Assembly (NCBI GenBank): GCA_934632155.1
Contig: CAKTXZ010000005.1
Location: forward strand, 87,225-151,224
Direction of reading: 5' to 3'
DNA from: an uncultured Clostridia bacterium
GTDB taxonomy: Bacteria > Bacillota > Clostridia > Christensenellales > Aristaeellaceae
Length of the DNA: 64,000 nt
The notes under the pieces were generated by a model that worked only from the letters and a program-made list of their open reading frames with translations, had not been told where the DNA came from and searched no databases. Position 1 is the stretch's first letter. The number at the start of each line of letters is the position of its first letter. The position numbers and the translations under genes were made by a program. This document shows positions 45,769 to 54,451 of this stretch, piece by piece.

Positions 45769-46629
45769 ATGCTGGTAAACCTGAAAGAAATTTGCGCCAT
45801 CGCGGAGCGGGAGCGTATGGCGGTCGGCGCCTTCAATGCCTGCTCGCTGGCTTCCCTGAAGGCGGTGTTCAGGGCGGCGGAGGAAATGCGCGCGCCCATT
45901 GTGATTCAGTTTGCACAGGGTCATGAGGCATATAATTCACTGGAGGACGTCGGTCCGCTGATGCTGCGCTACGCAAGAAACGCTGCGGTTCCTGTCTGCG
46001 TGCATCTGGATCACGGAGAAGATCTGGATTATTTGAAAAAAGCGCTGGATATGGGCTTTACAGGCGTGATGTTCGACGGCTCTACGCTGCCATATGAAGA
46101 AAACGTGGCGCTCACGGCGCGCGCGGTCGAGATGGCGCATGCTTGCGGCGCGAGCGTTGAGGCGGAGCTTGGCAGCATGGGCAGGCGTGAAACGGGAGCA
46201 GGAGCTGGCAGCGGCGTGGACGATGAAACCAAGAGCTATACAGACCCTGCGCAGTCCGCCGCTTTTGTGAAGGCTACCGGAATCGACGCGTTGGCGTGCT
46301 CCTTCGGTACTACGCACGGCATTTACCTGAAAGCGCCGAAGCTGAGCTTTGACGTGGTTCGCAACGTTCGAGGAAATATCGGCGGCCTGCCTATCGTTAT
46401 GCATGGCGGTAGCGGCGTATCCGAGGCGGATTTTCATCGGGCGATTGATGCGGGCGTTCGCAAAATCAACTATTTTACCTATATGGATCGGGCTGCCGGT
46501 TTGGCCGTTCGCGATCACTTGTTCATGCAGAATGAGGCGCATCCGCTTTTTGCCAAGCTGACGCTCACTGCCGAAAGAGCAATGACGGAAAACGTAAAAA
46601 ACGCGATCCGCGTGTTTATGAACCGTTGA
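45769..46629 (+). CDS. Class II (zinc) fructose/tagatose-bisphosphate-type aldolase
   Basis: Metal-dependent aldolase of 286 residues. Active-site blocks: GAFNACSLASLKAVF, HLDHGEDLDYLKKALDMGF (catalytic Asp and zinc His), VEAELGSMG (zinc ligand Glu), CSFGTTHGIYL (His) and IVMHGGSGV (His). It cleaves a ketose phosphate into DHAP and an aldehyde. Length and motifs resemble GatY/KbaY/FbaA. AAGGAGG precedes ATG 45769. The last gene of the isomerase-kinase operon. Confidence 0.93.
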   Translation: MLVNLKEICAIAERERMAVGAFNACSLASLKAVFRAAEEMRAPIVIQFAQGHEAYNSLEDVGPLMLRYARNAAVPVCVHLDHGEDLDYLKKALDMGFTGVMFDGSTLPYEENVALTARAVEMAHACGASVEAELGSMGRRETGAGAGSGVDDETKSYTDPAQSAAFVKATGIDALACSFGTTHGIYLKAPKLSFDVVRNVRGNIGGLPIVMHGGSGVSEADFHRAIDAGVRKINYFTYMDRAAGLAVRDHLFMQNEAHPLFAKLTLTAERAMTENVKNAIRVFMNR

Positions 46630-46809
46630 TATCTTCTCCTTCAATACGCCGCCCGCTTGCGCTGTTCGCCGCTCCTCTTCAGTCCAGACGGCGGCGCGGC
46701 ATCCCCTTCGCTCAATTGAACAGGCATCAAAATGCGCTTCGCATATCGCCGCGTTTTGAGTGAGGAAAGCATGAGGCGCAGCGGAGAATTTGCAACAGAT
46801 GGCGCGGCG

Positions 46810-46846
46810 ACCCTGGCATGATGTTTTTTATGCCGGGGTTATTTTG
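46810..46846 (+). terminator. Intrinsic terminator
   Basis: ACCCTGGCAT pairs with ATGCCGGGGT over 10 positions (one G-U), with a T-rich loop and a TATTTTG tail. It is about 180 bases after the aldolase stop. Confidence 0.75.
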
Positions 46847-47131
46847 TGCCATCCGGAGACGGCGTGCGATGACTTTTTGTCGCTTTATGCGCAGCGTTTT
46901 TGCTTGAAAACGGCATGATTTTCGATCCGGACGTATGTATAAGGGGGGAAAAAACAGAGACGGCGCTTCCATCAATCGCCACTTTTCGGCGCTGCGGAAG
47001 GGATGAATGGCGGCGAAATGGGCAAATGTTTCCGGAATATGACGAAACATGAAGGAGAAATGGGAAAAATAATATTTTTACGAAATCATTTCAAAATGTT
47101 TCAAAAATACTGTACTTCGGGGTGCTGAGTA

Positions 47132-47140
47132 TGTTATAAT
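47132..47140 (+). promoter_or_regulatory. Extended -10 promoter before maf
   Basis: TGTTATAAT gives an extended -10 (TG-n-TATAAT) about 55 bases before the maf start; no good -35 box is seen, which fits an extended -10 promoter. Confidence 0.6.
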
Positions 47141-47194
47141 AAAACGCCATTTTTTTGCGTACGCAGAAATGGACGCGGAAAGGAAGAAACGGGC

Positions 47195-47764
47195 ATGGAT
47201 GAAACGTTGATTCTTGCGTCGGCGTCTCCGCGCCGGCGCGAGCTTGTCGGATACATGGGCATTCCCTTCGAGGTGATCACGGCGGACGCGCAGGAGCTTG
47301 AAGCGGGCGAGCCGCAGCGGATGGTTATGGAAAACGCCGCGCGAAAGGCGGCGGCCGTGGCGGCGGCGCATCCCGGGCGCGTGGTGCTGGGGGCGGATAC
47401 CGTTGTGTATCAGGACGGCAGGGTGATGGGCAAGCCGATGGACGCGGCGCAGGCGCGGGAGATGATTTCCCGCCTTGCCGGCGCATGGCACACGGTGTAT
47501 ACCGGCGTGTGCGTGATCGGCCGGGACGGAAAACGCGACGTGCGCTGCGATGAATCGCGCGTGCGCTTTGCGTCGCTTTCGCCTGATACCATTGCGGCCT
47601 ATGTGAAAACGGGCGAGCCGATGGACAAGGCCGGCGCATATGCGCTGCAGGGCCGCGGCGGTATGTTTGTCGAAAGAATCGAGGGCAGCTATTCCAACGT
47701 AATCGGGCTGCCGATGGCCCTGACGCGGGAAATGCTCCTTTCGGCGGGCGTCACGAATTTATAA
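47195..47764 (+). CDS. maf: Maf-family nucleotide pyrophosphatase
   Basis: House-cleaning nucleoside triphosphate pyrophosphatase of 189 residues. ILASASPRRRELVGYMG is the nucleotide-binding start; VVLGADTVVYQDGRVMGKP and DKAGAYALQGRGGMFVERIEGSYSNVIGLP complete the family pattern. It precedes mreB as in Bacillus subtilis, where Maf is tied to septum control. AAGGAAG lies before the ATG. Confidence 0.95.
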   Translation: MDETLILASASPRRRELVGYMGIPFEVITADAQELEAGEPQRMVMENAARKAAAVAAAHPGRVVLGADTVVYQDGRVMGKPMDAAQAREMISRLAGAWHTVYTGVCVIGRDGKRDVRCDESRVRFASLSPDTIAAYVKTGEPMDKAGAYALQGRGGMFVERIEGSYSNVIGLPMALTREMLLSAGVTNL

Positions 47765-47782
47765 GGAATGGATTGAAGATGC

Positions 47783-48826
47783 ATGGCCATCATTGCACCG
47801 GATATTGGCATTGATCTGGGCACTGCCAATACGCAGGTATACGTAAAGAAAAAAGGAATCGTAATTGACGAGCCCTCCATTCTGGTGGTGGACCGTGGGG
47901 GGCGGCACGCCATTCGCGCCATCGGCGAGGAGGCGCGCATTTTGCTGGGACGCACATCGGGCGACGTGACGGCGGTACGCCCCATGGCCGACGGCATGAT
48001 ACGCGATTTTGATATGACGCAGTACATGCTGCAGTATTTTGTACGCAAGGCAATCGGCGCTTCGCGGCTGGTCAAGCCCCGCGCGGTTATCACCGTGCCC
48101 TGCCGCATATCGCCCATCGAGCGGCGCGCCATTCGCAAGGCGGCGGTATACGCCGGTGTGCGCGACGGCCAGCTGCATCTGGTGGAAAAGCCCTTCGCCG
48201 CGGCAATCGGCAGCGGCCTGCCGGTTTTCGATCCCATCGGCTCCATGGTGGTGGACGTTGGCGGCGGCACGACGGAGGCGGCGGTCATCAGCCTCGGCGG
48301 CGTGGTGACGTCGCGCTCCATCCGCATCGGCGGCGTGAAGATGGACGAGGCGATCATCGCCTATGTCAAGCGGGAATTTAACATGCTCATCGGCGACCGT
48401 ACCGCGGAGGACGTTAAAATGACGCTGGGCGCGGCGCTGCCGCTCAAGGAGGAGCGGCGCGTGCTGGTGCGCGGCCGGGACATGATTACCAATCTGCCGC
48501 AGACGGCGGAAATATCCTCCGCCAGCGTGTACGAGGCGCTCAAGGCGCCCTGTCAGGCGATTTTGGGGGCGATTCAGCACGTGCTGGAGCGCACGCCGCC
48601 GGAGCTGGCGGGCGATGTGCTGCGTTCGGGCATCCACCTGACGGGCGGCGGCGCGCAGCTGTTCGGGCTGGACCAGTTCATCGCGTCCGAGCTGGACATT
48701 CCCGTGCTGCTGGCGCGCGACCCGATGAGCTGCGCGGCGCTGGGCGCCGGACATCTGGCGGATAACATTGAATTGCTGCATCGTATCGGCAAGTCCAGCT
48801 TCCTGCGGGAAGAGGGCGAGGAGTAA
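47783..48826 (+). CDS. mreB: Rod-shape protein MreB (actin homologue)
   Basis: Actin-like filament protein of 347 residues that guides lateral wall synthesis. Phosphate 1 is IGIDLGTANTQVYVK, phosphate 2 is MVVDVGGGTTEAAVISLGG and the adenosine motif is LTGGGAQLFGLDQFI. The N-terminus has no long amphipathic extension. The start has only a weak site (AAGGAA, 15 bases away), suggesting coupling with maf. First of the mreBCD-PBP2-minD-rodA set. Confidence 0.96.
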   Translation: MAIIAPDIGIDLGTANTQVYVKKKGIVIDEPSILVVDRGGRHAIRAIGEEARILLGRTSGDVTAVRPMADGMIRDFDMTQYMLQYFVRKAIGASRLVKPRAVITVPCRISPIERRAIRKAAVYAGVRDGQLHLVEKPFAAAIGSGLPVFDPIGSMVVDVGGGTTEAAVISLGGVVTSRSIRIGGVKMDEAIIAYVKREFNMLIGDRTAEDVKMTLGAALPLKEERRVLVRGRDMITNLPQTAEISSASVYEALKAPCQAILGAIQHVLERTPPELAGDVLRSGIHLTGGGAQLFGLDQFIASELDIPVLLARDPMSCAALGAGHLADNIELLHRIGKSSFLREEGEE

Positions 48827-48831
48827 AACGC

Positions 48832-50391
48832 ATGGCAAGAGATCAGGAACGTAAATTTTCCGAAAGCGAAAACCTGAACGCCGTGGACTGGGAACGGGAG
48901 GCTGCGGACGTGCTGCCCGTCGCGAACCGGGCGGGCGGCGGCGCGCCCGATGCAAGCGAGCGCGAGGAGGGAAAAAATGCGTCGCCTGAGGGGAAGAACG
49001 AAGCAACGGCGCAGGAAAGCAGGCGCACCCGGGCGGAGGAAGCATGGAATCAGGAGGCCAAGCGCGTGGAAAGCACGCAGCAGCCCTACGCCCGCCGGGA
49101 CAGGGACGAGGCCGACGCGGAGGGAAAAAAGCCGCGCCGGGGAACGAAAAAGACCGATACCCGCAAAAAGAAAAATAAGAACGACCGCGAGGAGCGTTGC
49201 AGCTTTGTGAAAACGCTTGTGATCGTGGCCGTTTGCGTGTTTATGTTTTTGACGGTGGCGCTGATGGTGCTGTCCAATTTCGTCAGCCATCCGCTGCTGG
49301 CGCTGCCCCGAAAGATGGTGACGAGCATCATCACGCCCGTGCAGCGCGTTTTTGCCACCGTGACAGACAGCGTGGTGGAATATCTGCGCAGGCTTAAGAT
49401 TCGCGGCAATTTGGAGTACGAATACGAAAAGCTGACGCTGCTGCTGGACGAATACGCCAACGACAGCGCGCAGATTGAGGAACTGCGCCGCATCAACGAA
49501 TCGCTCTACGACCTGCTGGACGAGCAAAAGCGCAACCGCCAGATGAACCCCGTCGCCGCGACGGTCATCGGTACGGACTCGGCCAACTATTTTTCCGTGC
49601 TGACGCTGGACGTGGGCAGCGAGAACGGCGTGGAGCCCTATATGGCCGTCGTGGCGCAGGGCGGTCTGGTGGGCGTGACGTATAACGTGGAAAAAAACAA
49701 GTGTCAGGTGCGCTGCGTTATCGACAGCGACTGCACCGTGGCGGCGCTGATTCAGTCCAGCCGCGATCAGGGCAGCGTCAAGGGCACCATCGGCGTCAAC
49801 GGCGAGCCGATGTGCCGCATGTATTATCTGCCGGATAATTCGCTGCCCCGCCCCGGCGACGTGGTGGTGACCTCGGGCGTAGGGCTGGAATTCCCCAAGG
49901 GTATTCCCATCGGCTATGTGCGCGAAAGCACGCGCGGCATGGAGGATAACAAATCCTACGTGGTGGTCGAGCCGGTGGTGGATTTTCAGCATCTGGAATA
50001 TGTGACGGTGTACCGCTATAAGCCCGCCTACGCCGAATCGGCGCAGAGCCGGGAGGTGAAGGCCGTCACCTCCCTCGAGCCCCTGTCTACGCCGCGCCCC
50101 GTGCCCACATGGCAGGAGGGCGTGGGTGATACATTCCATACGAACACGCCCGGCGCGCCGACGGCGACCCCGGCGGGGCAGACCGCCGCGCCCTCGGCCC
50201 AGCCGACGGATACCCCCAACCCTGCGGCAACCAATAACCCGAACGCTACGCAGCGCCCGGAGAACCTGCAGTATCAAACGGCGCCCGCGCCCGACAGCAC
50301 CACGTCGCCCACGCCGCGCCCCACCTTTACGCCCACCCCGTCGCCTGTGCCGACGCCCGATCCCGGCGGCATGCATGTGGAGGAAGACTGA
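48832..50391 (+). CDS. mreC: Rod-shape protein MreC with long terminal extensions
   Basis: Bitopic MreC of 519 residues, well above the usual 280-350. A polar, charged cytoplasmic N-terminus of about 120 residues precedes the membrane helix (FVKTLVIVAVCVFMFLTVAL). A coiled coil (LEYEYEKLTLLLDEYANDSAQIEELRRI) and the two beta-barrels (ATVIGTDSANYFSVLTLDVGSENGV, VVVTSGVGLEFPKGIPIGYV) follow. The last 110 residues are a Pro/Thr-rich tail (TPRPTFTPTPSPVPTPDP). GAGGAG precedes the start. Confidence 0.93.
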   Translation: MARDQERKFSESENLNAVDWEREAADVLPVANRAGGGAPDASEREEGKNASPEGKNEATAQESRRTRAEEAWNQEAKRVESTQQPYARRDRDEADAEGKKPRRGTKKTDTRKKKNKNDREERCSFVKTLVIVAVCVFMFLTVALMVLSNFVSHPLLALPRKMVTSIITPVQRVFATVTDSVVEYLRRLKIRGNLEYEYEKLTLLLDEYANDSAQIEELRRINESLYDLLDEQKRNRQMNPVAATVIGTDSANYFSVLTLDVGSENGVEPYMAVVAQGGLVGVTYNVEKNKCQVRCVIDSDCTVAALIQSSRDQGSVKGTIGVNGEPMCRMYYLPDNSLPRPGDVVVTSGVGLEFPKGIPIGYVRESTRGMEDNKSYVVVEPVVDFQHLEYVTVYRYKPAYAESAQSREVKAVTSLEPLSTPRPVPTWQEGVGDTFHTNTPGAPTATPAGQTAAPSAQPTDTPNPAATNNPNATQRPENLQYQTAPAPDSTTSPTPRPTFTPTPSPVPTPDPGGMHVEED

Positions 50392-50394
50392 AGC

Positions 50395-51012
50395 GTGAAA
50401 GAGATCAAACGAGGCCTGAAGGCTCTGCTGCTGGCCGTGCTGGCCTATCTGACGCAGGCCTGCGTGATGGGCTATCTGGCCGTCGACGGCGTAACGGGCA
50501 GCGTCATGTTTGCCGTGCTGGCTATCCTGACGGTATCCTATGGCAAGAAATACGCTTTCTGCGCCTCCTGCCTGATCGGCATGCTGACCGAATGCATGCT
50601 TTCGGGCGTGAACGCGCTGTACCTGATCGCCTATCCGGTGATTACGATGCTTTGCGCGCAGGCGTTTGCCGATATGAGCGACCGCAAGCGTGAGCGCCGC
50701 CGCAACCGCATCGTCAGCCGCCTGCAGGACGGCAAAAAGCGCAAGCTTTCCCCGCGCCGGGAGGGCGATTTGCCCGCCCATCTGCGCGTTGTGCTCTGCG
50801 CCGGACTGATGGACCTGATTCTGAACATTGCGCTGTGCGCGTACATGTACCTGATCGGCGTGGAGATTACCTTCACGCATGTGCGGCGCGCGGCCGCCGC
50901 GGTGGCGTATACCGCGGCGATCGCCTTTGTGCTGATGGTGCCGCTGCGCGCGTTTCTGGGCATGTATCCCCGGCGCAGGAGGCAGACCGATAAGGGAGGT
51001 GAACTGCTGTGA
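50395..51012 (+). CDS. mreD: Rod-shape protein MreD
   Basis: Integral membrane protein of 205 residues with about five helices; the family sits with MreC and PBP2 in the elongasome. Start is GTG three bases after mreC. A basic cytoplasmic loop (DRKRERRRNRIVSRLQDGKKRKL) separates the third and fourth helices and is longer than usual. The stop overlaps the PBP2 start (GTGA). Identification rests on weak family similarity plus strong synteny. Confidence 0.88.
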   Translation: MKEIKRGLKALLLAVLAYLTQACVMGYLAVDGVTGSVMFAVLAILTVSYGKKYAFCASCLIGMLTECMLSGVNALYLIAYPVITMLCAQAFADMSDRKRERRRNRIVSRLQDGKKRKLSPRREGDLPAHLRVVLCAGLMDLILNIALCAYMYLIGVEITFTHVRRAAAAVAYTAAIAFVLMVPLRAFLGMYPRRRRQTDKGGELL

Positions 51013-53636
51013 GAGACGAAATGCGGGGAAGCCGAAAGAAAAGAAGCAAGGAAAGCAAAATCAACGCGCGCTTTATCGCCTTTGCCGCCGCCGTGATGAC
51101 GTGCTTTGCCGTGCTGGTGTACGGGCTGTATCATTTGCAGATTGTCAACGGCGATACCTACGCCGAGCAGACGGGCAGGCAGAGCATCAAGAGCATCTCC
51201 ATTCGCGGCACGCGCGGCATGATTACCGATGTGAACTCCGTCGTGCTGGCGATGAGCGAGAAAACCTATAACGTTACCTTTTACCGCGAGAGCAACGACT
51301 GGGATTACCCCACCAAGATGCTGCTGGAGGCCATTGAAATCATCGAGCGCTATGGCGGCGCCATCGAGCTGACCGCGCCTGTGCGGCGCAACGCGGAAAC
51401 GGGGCAATGGGAATTTAACTTCGGCGACGGCATTTCGGAAACCGCGTGGAGCAAGCGCGAAGACATGTTCCGCAGCAATAATTACCTGACCAAATCCAGC
51501 TACCCCACCGCGGAGGCATGCTTTACCCGCATGCGTCAGCGCTACGGCTTCACCCCGCAGGCGGACGGAACCTACCTGTTCCAATTGGATGCGAACGGCA
51601 ATTCCGTCGTGCCGGACATGATTAACCCCAACACCAACCCGGTGGTGGAAAGCAGTGTGGTGGACGAGGCGACGGTGCTCAAAATCATCGCCATCAACGC
51701 CAACATGCAGGACAACCTGTTCCTGTCGCTGCCCATCGCCATCGCGCAGGACGTGCCCTACGAGGCGGTCAGCGAAATCGAGGGCCGCAGCATGTCCATG
51801 CCATGGGTGGGCGTGGAGGTAGGCGAAAAGCGCGTATATCCCAAGGGCACGCTGGCGTCCAACCTGATCGGCTATACCGGTAAGATTCAGAACGCCACGC
51901 GGTATTACAACGAATTGCAGCCCGCCGGCTACGCGCTGAACGACACCATCGGCCTGGACGGTATCGAGGCCAGCATGGAAAACTGGCTCACCGCCTGCAT
52001 CGCGGAGCGCCAGGGACGGCGCGTGGTGGAAACCGACCCGAACGGGCGCGTGACCCGCACGCTGACCTATGAGGAGCCGACGGACGGCAATACCGTCAAG
52101 CTCACCATCAACGCCCAGTATCAGGCGGCGGCGGAGCGCTGCATCGAGGAAAACGTGCGCGAAACCCGCAAGGTGCAGGAAGAAAAAATGGCCGATTCCA
52201 AGTGGCTGGAAACTAACAAGAAGAAAATCGATTCCCGCAACTGGGAAAAATACCCCCTCAAGCTGGCCGACACGGGCGTGCTGATCGTGCTGGAGGTAAA
52301 AACGGGCAATATTCTGGCCATGGCGCAGTATCCCAATTACGATTTGAACGCCATGGCCAAGGGCGGCGATTCCGCGGCCGAGATCGTGCTGGACGAGCGC
52401 GGGCTGCTGATGAATTACGCCATCCAGACCCGCGCAGAGCCCGGATCGATTTTCAAGATGGTAACCGGCCTTGCCGCGCTGACCAACGGCCAGCTTACGC
52501 CCACGGAGAAAATCAGCGACGGCGGCCGTTTCATGGATTTCACCAATAACCGCGAGGACGCGCCCAAGTGCTGGACGAATTCGCCGTCGCAGCATCAGGA
52601 CCTGACGATCGTGGAGGGGCTGGAGAAATCCTGCAATTATTTCTTCTATCGGCTGGCCTCCCGCCTGTATAAGATGGATAACACCGAGCGGCTGTACAAA
52701 TATGCCGCGCAGCTGGGGCTGACGAGCAAAACCGGCATCGATTTGCCGGGCGAGCTGCGCTCCGTCGTGGGCAACCAGACCAACCTGTATGACCAGACGG
52801 TCAGCCTGAAGGAGCAGATGACCGATACGCCCATCATCGTCGCCAACGCGATCAAAAAGCATCTGATCAACTACGGCGCGAGCTACGGCATTGAATATGA
52901 CAACGCGCGTCTGGACCGGTGCATCAAGCTGCTGATGGACATGGCGGTGAACACGAACTCCGACGACTGGGTAGCCAACGCGCGCCCGATCTTCATGACC
53001 GAGCTTGGCATGACGCGCACGATGGTTATGCAGGCCGCCCTGATGACCGACCTGTGGACGTACCTGAACACCATTAAATGGGGCGGCAGTCAGGAGATCC
53101 AGATGGGCACGGGCCAGTCGATCACCCTGCTGACGCCCATTGCGGTGTCGCGCTACGCGGCGGCGCTGGGTAACGGCGGCATCGTCTGGAACCCGCAGAT
53201 CATTGATTCCATCGTGTCGGCCGACGGCGAGATCCTCTCGCAGCGCAAGGCAACGAAGTTCAACGAATTGGAGAACGTGGAGCAGTTCCTGCCCTATATC
53301 CTCAAGGGGATGGAGGGCGTGGTCGATGAGGGCGGTACCGCCAAATCCTACTTCAGGAAATGGAAGTATACCGCCAACAAGGTCATGGCCGGAAAGACGG
53401 GAACCTCGCAGGTAACCATCGGCGGCATCAAGCTGGATTTGGAGAATAACGCGTGGTTCATCGCGCTCACGCCCAAGGACGACGTGGAGCTGGCGATCGT
53501 ATCCTTCATTCCCAACGGCTATGCGGGCGCGCGCGCCACGATTGCCGTGCGCGACTTCATCGGCTACTATCTGGACGAAAAGGAAAAGGTAGAGGAGAAC
53601 ATCATGCTGCCGGGCGGCAATTCGCTTGCCCCCTGA
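51009..53636 (+). CDS. mrdA: Penicillin-binding protein 2 (elongation transpeptidase)
   Basis: Class B PBP of 875 residues, larger than the typical 600-720. One membrane helix (FIAFAAAVMTCFAVLVYGLYHL) and a large dimerisation/pedestal domain precede the transpeptidase. Catalytic motifs: SIFK near residue 480 (EPGSIFKMV), SCN near 541 and KTG near 796 (AGKTGTSQV). A stretch of about 200 residues between SCN and KTG contains an extra helical insert (around 52760-53050). GTG start with GGGAGG; the stop of mreD overlaps by 4 bases. Partner of RodA downstream. Confidence 0.94.
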   Translation: MRDEMRGSRKKRSKESKINARFIAFAAAVMTCFAVLVYGLYHLQIVNGDTYAEQTGRQSIKSISIRGTRGMITDVNSVVLAMSEKTYNVTFYRESNDWDYPTKMLLEAIEIIERYGGAIELTAPVRRNAETGQWEFNFGDGISETAWSKREDMFRSNNYLTKSSYPTAEACFTRMRQRYGFTPQADGTYLFQLDANGNSVVPDMINPNTNPVVESSVVDEATVLKIIAINANMQDNLFLSLPIAIAQDVPYEAVSEIEGRSMSMPWVGVEVGEKRVYPKGTLASNLIGYTGKIQNATRYYNELQPAGYALNDTIGLDGIEASMENWLTACIAERQGRRVVETDPNGRVTRTLTYEEPTDGNTVKLTINAQYQAAAERCIEENVRETRKVQEEKMADSKWLETNKKKIDSRNWEKYPLKLADTGVLIVLEVKTGNILAMAQYPNYDLNAMAKGGDSAAEIVLDERGLLMNYAIQTRAEPGSIFKMVTGLAALTNGQLTPTEKISDGGRFMDFTNNREDAPKCWTNSPSQHQDLTIVEGLEKSCNYFFYRLASRLYKMDNTERLYKYAAQLGLTSKTGIDLPGELRSVVGNQTNLYDQTVSLKEQMTDTPIIVANAIKKHLINYGASYGIEYDNARLDRCIKLLMDMAVNTNSDDWVANARPIFMTELGMTRTMVMQAALMTDLWTYLNTIKWGGSQEIQMGTGQSITLLTPIAVSRYAAALGNGGIVWNPQIIDSIVSADGEILSQRKATKFNELENVEQFLPYILKGMEGVVDEGGTAKSYFRKWKYTANKVMAGKTGTSQVTIGGIKLDLENNAWFIALTPKDDVELAIVSFIPNGYAGARATIAVRDFIGYYLDEKEKVEENIMLPGGNSLAP

Positions 53637-53665
53637 GCGGGCGCGCGCCTGAGAGGAGGACGGCC

Positions 53666-54442
53666 ATGGGCAAAATGTTCGCCGTGATGAGCGGCAAGGG
53701 CGGCGTGGGCAAAAGCACGCTGTCCGCGGCGCTGGCGGTGTATTACGCGCGCAGCGGCCTGAATACCATCCTGCTGGACGGCGATGTGGGTCTGCGCTGC
53801 GCCGATTTGATGCTGGACGTGCAGGATAAGGTGGTATACGATCTGGGCGATCTGGTTGAAAAAAGGTGCACGGCGGAGCAGGCGCTGGTTTCGCCCGCCG
53901 GGCTGCCGCAGCTTTCGCTGGTCGCCGCGCCGCAGCTGATGAAGGCGTCGGAAATGAAAAGCAGGGAGGTGGCGCAGTGGATTACGCGCCTTGGCGCGCG
54001 GGCGGACGTGCTGCTGATCGACGCGCCGGCCGGTATCGGCCGCGGGCTGAAGAACCTGCTGGGCACGGCGGCGCCGGTGATTGTCGCCACGCCGGACGAC
54101 GTTTCCGTGCGCGATGCGGAGCGGCTGGCGCAGCTATTGTCCGAGCGCGGGGAAACGCGCCCGGCGCTGGTGTTGAACCGTGTGAACGAGCGCCTGATCC
54201 GCAGCGGCGAAATGAGGCCGCCGCAGGCGCTGGCGCAGGCGCTGGATCTGCCGCTCGCTGGCGTGGCGCCCGAAAGCCCGGCGGTATACCGCGCGCTGCT
54301 TGCGCACCGTACGGCGTTGGATTGCGGCGACCGGGCGGTGCAGGACGCCGTGGAGCGAATCGCCGGGCGGCTGCTGGGGGCGGATGTGCCGCTGCCTGAA
54401 TACGCGCCGAGCCCGGTTTGGCGTTTTTTCCATAGGAGGTGA
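53666..54442 (+). CDS. minD: MinD/ParA-family ATPase
   Basis: Deviant Walker A ATPase of 258 residues (SGKGGVGKSTLSAALAV), with LDGDVGLRCADLMLD, the Walker B region VLLIDAPAGIGRGL and LVLNRVN. It most resembles MinD, but the C-terminus (LPEYAPSPVWRFFHRR) has only a weak amphipathic membrane helix. No minC or minE is adjacent. It sits between PBP2 and rodA, so it could act in septum placement or elongasome positioning. AGAGGAGGACGGCC precedes ATG 53666. Confidence 0.85.
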   Translation: MGKMFAVMSGKGGVGKSTLSAALAVYYARSGLNTILLDGDVGLRCADLMLDVQDKVVYDLGDLVEKRCTAEQALVSPAGLPQLSLVAAPQLMKASEMKSREVAQWITRLGARADVLLIDAPAGIGRGLKNLLGTAAPVIVATPDDVSVRDAERLAQLLSERGETRPALVLNRVNERLIRSGEMRPPQALAQALDLPLAGVAPESPAVYRALLAHRTALDCGDRAVQDAVERIAGRLLGADVPLPEYAPSPVWRFFHRR

Positions 54443-54451
54443 AGAACCATC

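Larger units (their letters stand above)
46630..47194 (+). other. 565-base intergenic region between the sugar island and the shape cluster
   Basis: No gene is supported. It holds a terminator (46810-46846) and an extended -10 promoter near maf (47132-47140). The stretch around 47040-47130 is AT-rich. Confidence 0.55.

Noticed and set aside
48574..52862. Two long minus-strand frames across mreC-mreD-PBP2
   Set aside because: Antisense of well-supported cell-shape genes, rich in His, Gln and Arg, without start signals.
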